64,000 bases of DNA. It comes from Zea mays (Eukaryota; Streptophyta; Magnoliopsida; Poales; Poaceae). This document shows positions 59,903 to 64,000 of this stretch, piece by piece. The translations under genes and the position numbers were made by a program. The stretch covers positions 122,095,898 to 122,159,897 of the forward strand of contig NC_050105.1 of assembly GCF_902167145.1 (NCBI RefSeq), read 5' to 3'. Within the stretch, counting starts at the first letter, position 1; each line of letters starts with the position of its first letter. The notes below the pieces were generated by a model. That model made no database searches. It was not told the origin of the DNA and worked only from the letters and a program-made list of their open reading frames with translations.

Positions 59903-60362
59903 TCTCTGTTATCTCATCTCCCTGCTATCTACCTTGCCACCATCCACCACGGGCAGGAAACCGGTGGCCAGCGAGCTTCCACGGCCTAGGAAGCTGCAAC
60001 TCTATAATACAGGTCTCGAGCAGCCCAAAATGCACAGAACTGGGATTCACAGTTTGAATGAAAGTGACAGAGTTCACAACAAAGCTATATATAACTAGAA
60101 AACCAAAGCAGCCTATAATTTGGGACAGGGAGTGGTAGTAGTAAAAAAACTAAAAAAATATATGTAGAAGGCACATACTCTCTGGCCATGGCAACTAAGA
60201 AAATCTCCTGCATGGTCTGCTTTCAAGTGAGATAGAGCAGACTTGAGTATAGAAACAACAGTCAACAGATATGGCTTAGCACTTGGAAACACAACATGAC
60301 TAAAGCTGCTCCTCACAAAGCCACAGGTAAAAAAAAGGCCTTCCCAGATGTAAACAGCTTCA

Positions 60363-60500
60363 TAGGCTATCTCCAACAGATCTCCTATTATATCCTCTAT
60401 CTTATCACCTATTTCAAACTTCTCTCCGTAAACAGTATTAAACATTGTCATCTATAATACCGTGTCCCCTAATTTACAAGCTCTACTGGAGACAGTCTAA
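60363..60500. mobile_element. MITE-like element, about 138 bp
   Basis: The left end GGCTATCTCCAACAGATCT and the reversed right end GACTGTCTCCAGTAGAGCT are imperfect inverted repeats of about 19 bp around an AT-rich core. No coding sequence. Confidence 0.5.
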
Positions 60501-61768
60501 GAAGCTTTAACTGCTAGAGTAGTTATGCAGTGATGCTAAAGGTTAAGAGAAGGGCATACAATTGTTATATTTTCATTTTTTGTTGTTCAGTTTCTATAAT
60601 CTTCAGAGCAGATTGAGGAGTGCTGCACCGGTCGTCCAGTCACATATATGTCAGAACAAAATATACAAACAAATAATACCATATTCTCAGGTTTCTCTTG
60701 TATAACATAAAACAAGCATGCCCCATTTTTACAAAGTTGGAACCATATATGAATACTCTGCCAACCAGAGTAAAGAGAACTCAGTAATAGTACATGCAAT
60801 TTCAGTTCAAGAAAATAGCCTATTATATAAATAAACAGCAAAGCACAACTAACTTGTAGCAGCATTATTCTTCAACTTCCTTCTTTATTTCTTCCATGAG
60901 TTCATCAGCTATGCTTCCTGTGAAGCAAAAGTGTTCATAATATTGTCAGTAAGCAAGTTATAAGTCAAATGAACAAATCATTTCCATTGTCATGGCATAA
61001 TAAAGATTGTCTTGGCATGGGGAATGTGCCGCCTTCAGCCTGAATTTGGTACCCAGCCATGCGCTAGGATCTAGAAGAAACAGCTATTCAGGAAATGAAA
61101 TGTATGGCTGAAACCTTTGTGGTTCAAACCTGCGTGGATGGGCAATTTACCATACAACAAGTCAAATCAGATGCAGTGTGTGCAGTACTGCAGTAACTAT
61201 TACTACTTCAACATGTAGTCCTTTAGCTTTTCTTCTGTCTACATGGTTTGCTGCTCCAGTTCCTATCTTTAGAAGATCTCTGAAGTAAGAGGAAGAAAAA
61301 AAGGTAAAACTTACTAATTATGTTATTGGCAGCACCGCAACTTGTCCTGAGGATGCATATGCCATAATTACATGATGCACAAATGTTTATTAACATGCCA
61401 ATGGGTGAATATAGTGACAACAGCCCAGACTACATAAGGGTTTGGACACATGAGCTTAGCACATGCATGCCAGAAAAGGCTGAGAGAGAATGGGGCTGCG
61501 TGATTAGGAAATGGCCAAATGCACGTGAAGCATGGGATGCTGTTGCATGTGGGCTGCTATAGACATTTTTCACATGGTTTTTAGTTATTTGTTTGACTAA
61601 AGGAACCTCAGAGGCTCATATCAGCAAATATAGGCAATTGTTTTTCTGTCCCTAGATGGAAGTGCAACTGTAATTTTGCCCCTCAAAATTCGACTTTGTG
61701 ATTTTGGGCCTCTTTTTTTGAAAACAAACAAAACAAGCCCGTCCCTGCTTCAGTTAGATGACAGTAAC

Positions 61769-61904
61769 GGTGTGAAATAGGACATACAAAGACAAACTTA
61801 CCCTTCAGTCGTAATTGTGATTTATCCCTGCTTTTTCAAAGGAGGGGCAGAATCACAATTACGACCGAAGGGTTAATTTATCTTTGTATGTCCTATTTCA
61901 CACC
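61769..61904. repeat. 54-bp inverted repeat with 28-bp loop
   Basis: The arms 61769-61822 and 61851-61904 are reverse complements with a few mismatches (GGTGTGAAATAGGACATACA on one side). It would form a long hairpin and may be a foldback MITE core or a small-RNA source. Target duplications were not identified. Confidence 0.8.
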
Positions 61905-61990
61905 ATTATTGTGTGTGCGTTGCAACGGGGACCTATAATATCACGATAATTATGTATTCATAGGTTTATGCCCGTGCGGTGCTATGAGTA
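61905..61990 (-). repeat. Two degenerate Helitron-like 3' terminal motifs
   Basis: On the minus strand, CCCCGTTGCAACGCAC (near 61930) and CACCGCACGGGCAT (near 61970) resemble the hairpin at 44519. Neither keeps a clean CTRR end, so they may be eroded termini. Confidence 0.35.
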
Positions 61991-62398
61991 AACACATGGA
62001 ATCGTTATCTATGTGGTACCGCAAATCAAACAGAGTATAAACCTATTTTCCCTCTTGTTATTTTGTTTGTTTCAATGCAATAATATTGATGAGCAACATC
62101 TTTTTTGGATCTACCATTTAGCGTAAGCAAACAAGATCTTTGTTTGCTGCTATCTCTTTTTTCTAAACTCCAAGTTACATGTTTGCTGCTATCTTTTTTT
62201 CTAAACTCCAAGTTACATGTTTGCTGCTAAATTCTGAGACCTTTAAATTGATAGTGACTTTGTTTGTTGCTAAATTCTGATACCTCTAAATTCAGTCATA
62301 ATAATACAACAATATATTGTTCATATTATTTTAGCATTTTTATAAGGAGCAATGTTGTATCTTTGCAATAATGCCATGATATACATCCTATAAGATCA

Positions 62399-62550
62399 AT
62401 GGCATCGGGTATACTTAATCAAAATAGGATGGTGGCAGGCCTGTGTCCCTTTCCTCCGTAAGTTTATACAAGTTCACTTGTCACATCTATATGAATGAAG
62501 AACTTAAGCTAAAGTTCGTGTTTTATTTAGTTTCGTGCTATTTGACGATG
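62399..62550 (+). pseudogene. Duplicated first exons of the RPA-like gene
   Basis: Exon 62399-62457 (MASGILNQNRMVAGLCPFP) and the start of a second exon at 62531 (FVLFDD) correspond to the first two exons at 46465-46725, including the intron and about 50 bp upstream. Similarity ends at about 62550, after which the Ulp1-like gene follows. It may be a broken RPA copy or a promoter and first exon donated to the next gene. Confidence 0.65.
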
Positions 62551-62587
62551 TACTTTATATACTTAAAATACTTTTGTCAATAAAATT

Positions 62588-64000
62588 ATGTTTGACACTT
62601 TCAATCTGATGGGTACAGACCAAATTACAATGGATATAGTGGTGGAGGAAGGAAATACCGATGTTGGCAATACTGTTGAACCATCGTATGAGGTTGTGGC
62701 TAGAAGTGGTTGTTCAGCACAATTGTCAACTAATGACACTAATGAACATGAATTGGGTAAGTGCTATTATCAATTACAAAAAAACTAAGGTCTGCATATT
62801 AAATATTTTTTTGACACTTAATTTTTCTCTTGTGCGCCATAGATATAGAGAGCGAGGATAGTAAGGTCAGTGTTGGTAATGCTGCAAAACAATCACACGA
62901 TGTTGTGGGAGTAGGCATTGACTGTATTTTCAATCATGTAAAAGTGTCAACTGAAGCCGATCTTGGGACACAACCGGGTAGGCTCTCTTATCTACACTCC
63001 TAAATGTAAATATTGTCTTATGAGTACTCCTAAAAATGCTTTTGTCAAGAGACTTATGTTTCATTCACTCCTCATACAGATGTGATACACCTGACATCTT
63101 TGGATGTTCCAAATGAATCAAGTCAAATAAGTTCTGAGCAGAACAAACAAGATGCTTTGGACACACTTATTAGAATATCACAACATAAGAAACCAAAGAA
63201 ATTGAATGTAGCTCGAGTTGTCTCTGAAGGTAATTTTTTGTTCTTGTCTTATTGCATCTTATTGGTTTTCGCATATATCATTTGCTTATTACGTATAATA
63301 TTTTTCATTGTATAGATTATAAGTGCACCCCAGAAGATGTTCAGCTTATTGAATACATTAAAACATTACCGGGGAAACAAGTTGTGGTGGACATCGACAG
63401 CGCATGGTTAAATAGAAATGATATGGAATGTCTTTTTCATGGTGACATCCAAGTGTCTGGCGAAGTAAGTACATCTGTATGTCCATATTATATACAATAA
63501 TATAAAGTATATATATTTATAATTATCATATTATACAGTATGGTATACATATTTAAAGCTAGCATGTATATTTGATCTGTTAATTGTATTCTTTTGGTGT
63601 ACAGGCCCTCAGTGCATATATACACTGTATTAGGGATGAAGAGCATTTACTTCATAGAGAAGGTGGAAAGGTCTTCTTGGAGAACACATTCATTTCCAGT
63701 CTGCTTAAGCGTGATGGCGACCCTAAAATGCTCTTAAATTGTAAGGAAGACACAATTGAAAAAAGGGTGGACGACTATTTACAGTCTGACATGGTTGACC
63801 TAAAACTCATCTCATTTTTAATATATGTAATATGTAATATATTGGTGCACAATATTTACAAATTAATGTTAATGTATGTTCTATGAAGGTGTTCATTCCA
63901 ATGAATATAGAAAATTTTCACTGGTACCTGGCAGTTCTGAATGCAAAAAAAAATGAGGTACATGTACTCGATTCTATGGGACAACAAATAACGGATCGCC
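62588..64000 (+). CDS. Ulp1/C48-type cysteine protease gene (partial, runs off window)
   Basis: Exons 62588-62756, 62843-62977, 63080-63229, 63316-63464, 63605-about 63792 and 63889-64000 join at GT/AG borders; the first four sum to exactly 201 codons without stops. The last visible part reads VFIPMNIENFHWYLAVLNAK, then HVLDSMG: the His and Asp of the Ulp1 catalytic triad. The Cys box would lie beyond the window. The upstream region is acidic and low in complexity. Ulp1-type proteases remove SUMO-like modifiers; related domains occur in MULE and CACTA elements and in some Helitrons. The start codon and the donor at 63792 are uncertain. Confidence 0.7.

Larger units (their letters stand above)
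60501..62398. other. Non-coding stretch with possible unassigned exon remnants
   Basis: Short minus-strand segments at 60180-60310 (SHVVFPSAKPYLLTVVSILK) and near 60870-60930 (SIADELMEEIKKEVE, after a TTCACAG acceptor) look like exons of unknown genes. They share the strand of the other captured fragments. I recognise neither. The rest contains a foldback and degenerate terminal motifs listed separately. Confidence 0.35.
40997..64000 (+). mobile_element. Large putatively autonomous Helitron (5' end seen, 3' end beyond window)
   Basis: At 40997 LTR sequence is interrupted between A and T by TCTCTACTACTTATTAAG, which matches the TC-initial 5' end of common grass Helitrons. The plus strand beyond carries the genes expected of an autonomous plant Helitron, RPA-like (46465-47822) and RepHel (53917-59268), plus a Ulp1-type protease gene. 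Host gene fragments lie between. The interrupted LTR does not resume anywhere before 64000, which agrees with a 3' end outside the window. Nested elements and a Helitron 3' end of opposite orientation at 44519 mean the span may be composite. Confidence 0.5.

Overview
The window is plant nuclear DNA from a grass, probably Andropogoneae (maize, sorghum or sugarcane relatives). The evidence is grass-type Ty3/gypsy Tat-lineage polyproteins, Tekay/Del-like LTRs with tRNA-iMet-type primer sites, PIF/Harbinger, CACTA and Helitron proteins, and spliced plant exons. I saw no tRNA, rRNA, CRISPR array or bacterial operon. Almost everything is transposable element, heavily nested; I found no ordinary single-copy host gene that is complete.

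1-12633: a non-autonomous, minus-strand LTR retrotransposon. Its LTRs are about 6.4 kb, its internal region is only about 1.6 kb, and it has no gag or pol. The left LTR runs off the window. 12634-23966: a degenerate Tat-lineage Ty3/gypsy element on the minus strand (5' LTR, PBS, gag, protease, RT, RNase H, integrase). Its 3' LTR is missing from the window, probably displaced leftward by the first element. 23967-24934 is the end of a third LTR family, into which the Tat element seems to have inserted. 24935-31194 is a patchwork: a roughly 770-bp direct repeat present twice (one copy split by a 669-bp solo LTR), two exons of an ALFIN-like PHD gene, and remains of a CACTA transposase.

31195-40996: another LTR copy of the third family, split by an 8.3-kb PIF/Harbinger element (31656-39915, TAA target duplication). 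The PIF element carries a DDE transposase and a Myb/SANT accessory gene. That accessory gene is itself split in its coding exon by a 3.55-kb solo LTR (33576-37125).

40997 to the window end: a Helitron-like region and the most interesting part. On the plus strand it holds a Helitron-type 5' terminus (40997), an intact seven-exon RPA-like gene (46465-47822), a five-exon RepHel transposase of about 1,672 codons broken by one TAG just before its HUH motif (53917-59268), and a multi-exon Ulp1/C48-type protease gene preceded by a duplicated RPA first exon (62399 to end). Between them lie spliced fragments of host genes: a nucleobase-ascorbate transporter (plus), and a CtpA-like protease, MED12 and a Sec20-like gene (all minus). 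A second Helitron-type 3' end points the other way at 44519. The working model is a very large, nearly autonomous, gene-capturing Helitron with nested insertions whose 3' end lies beyond 64000.

Exon boundaries, target duplications and frame sums were worked out by eye. Family names rest on recognised motifs and were not searched.
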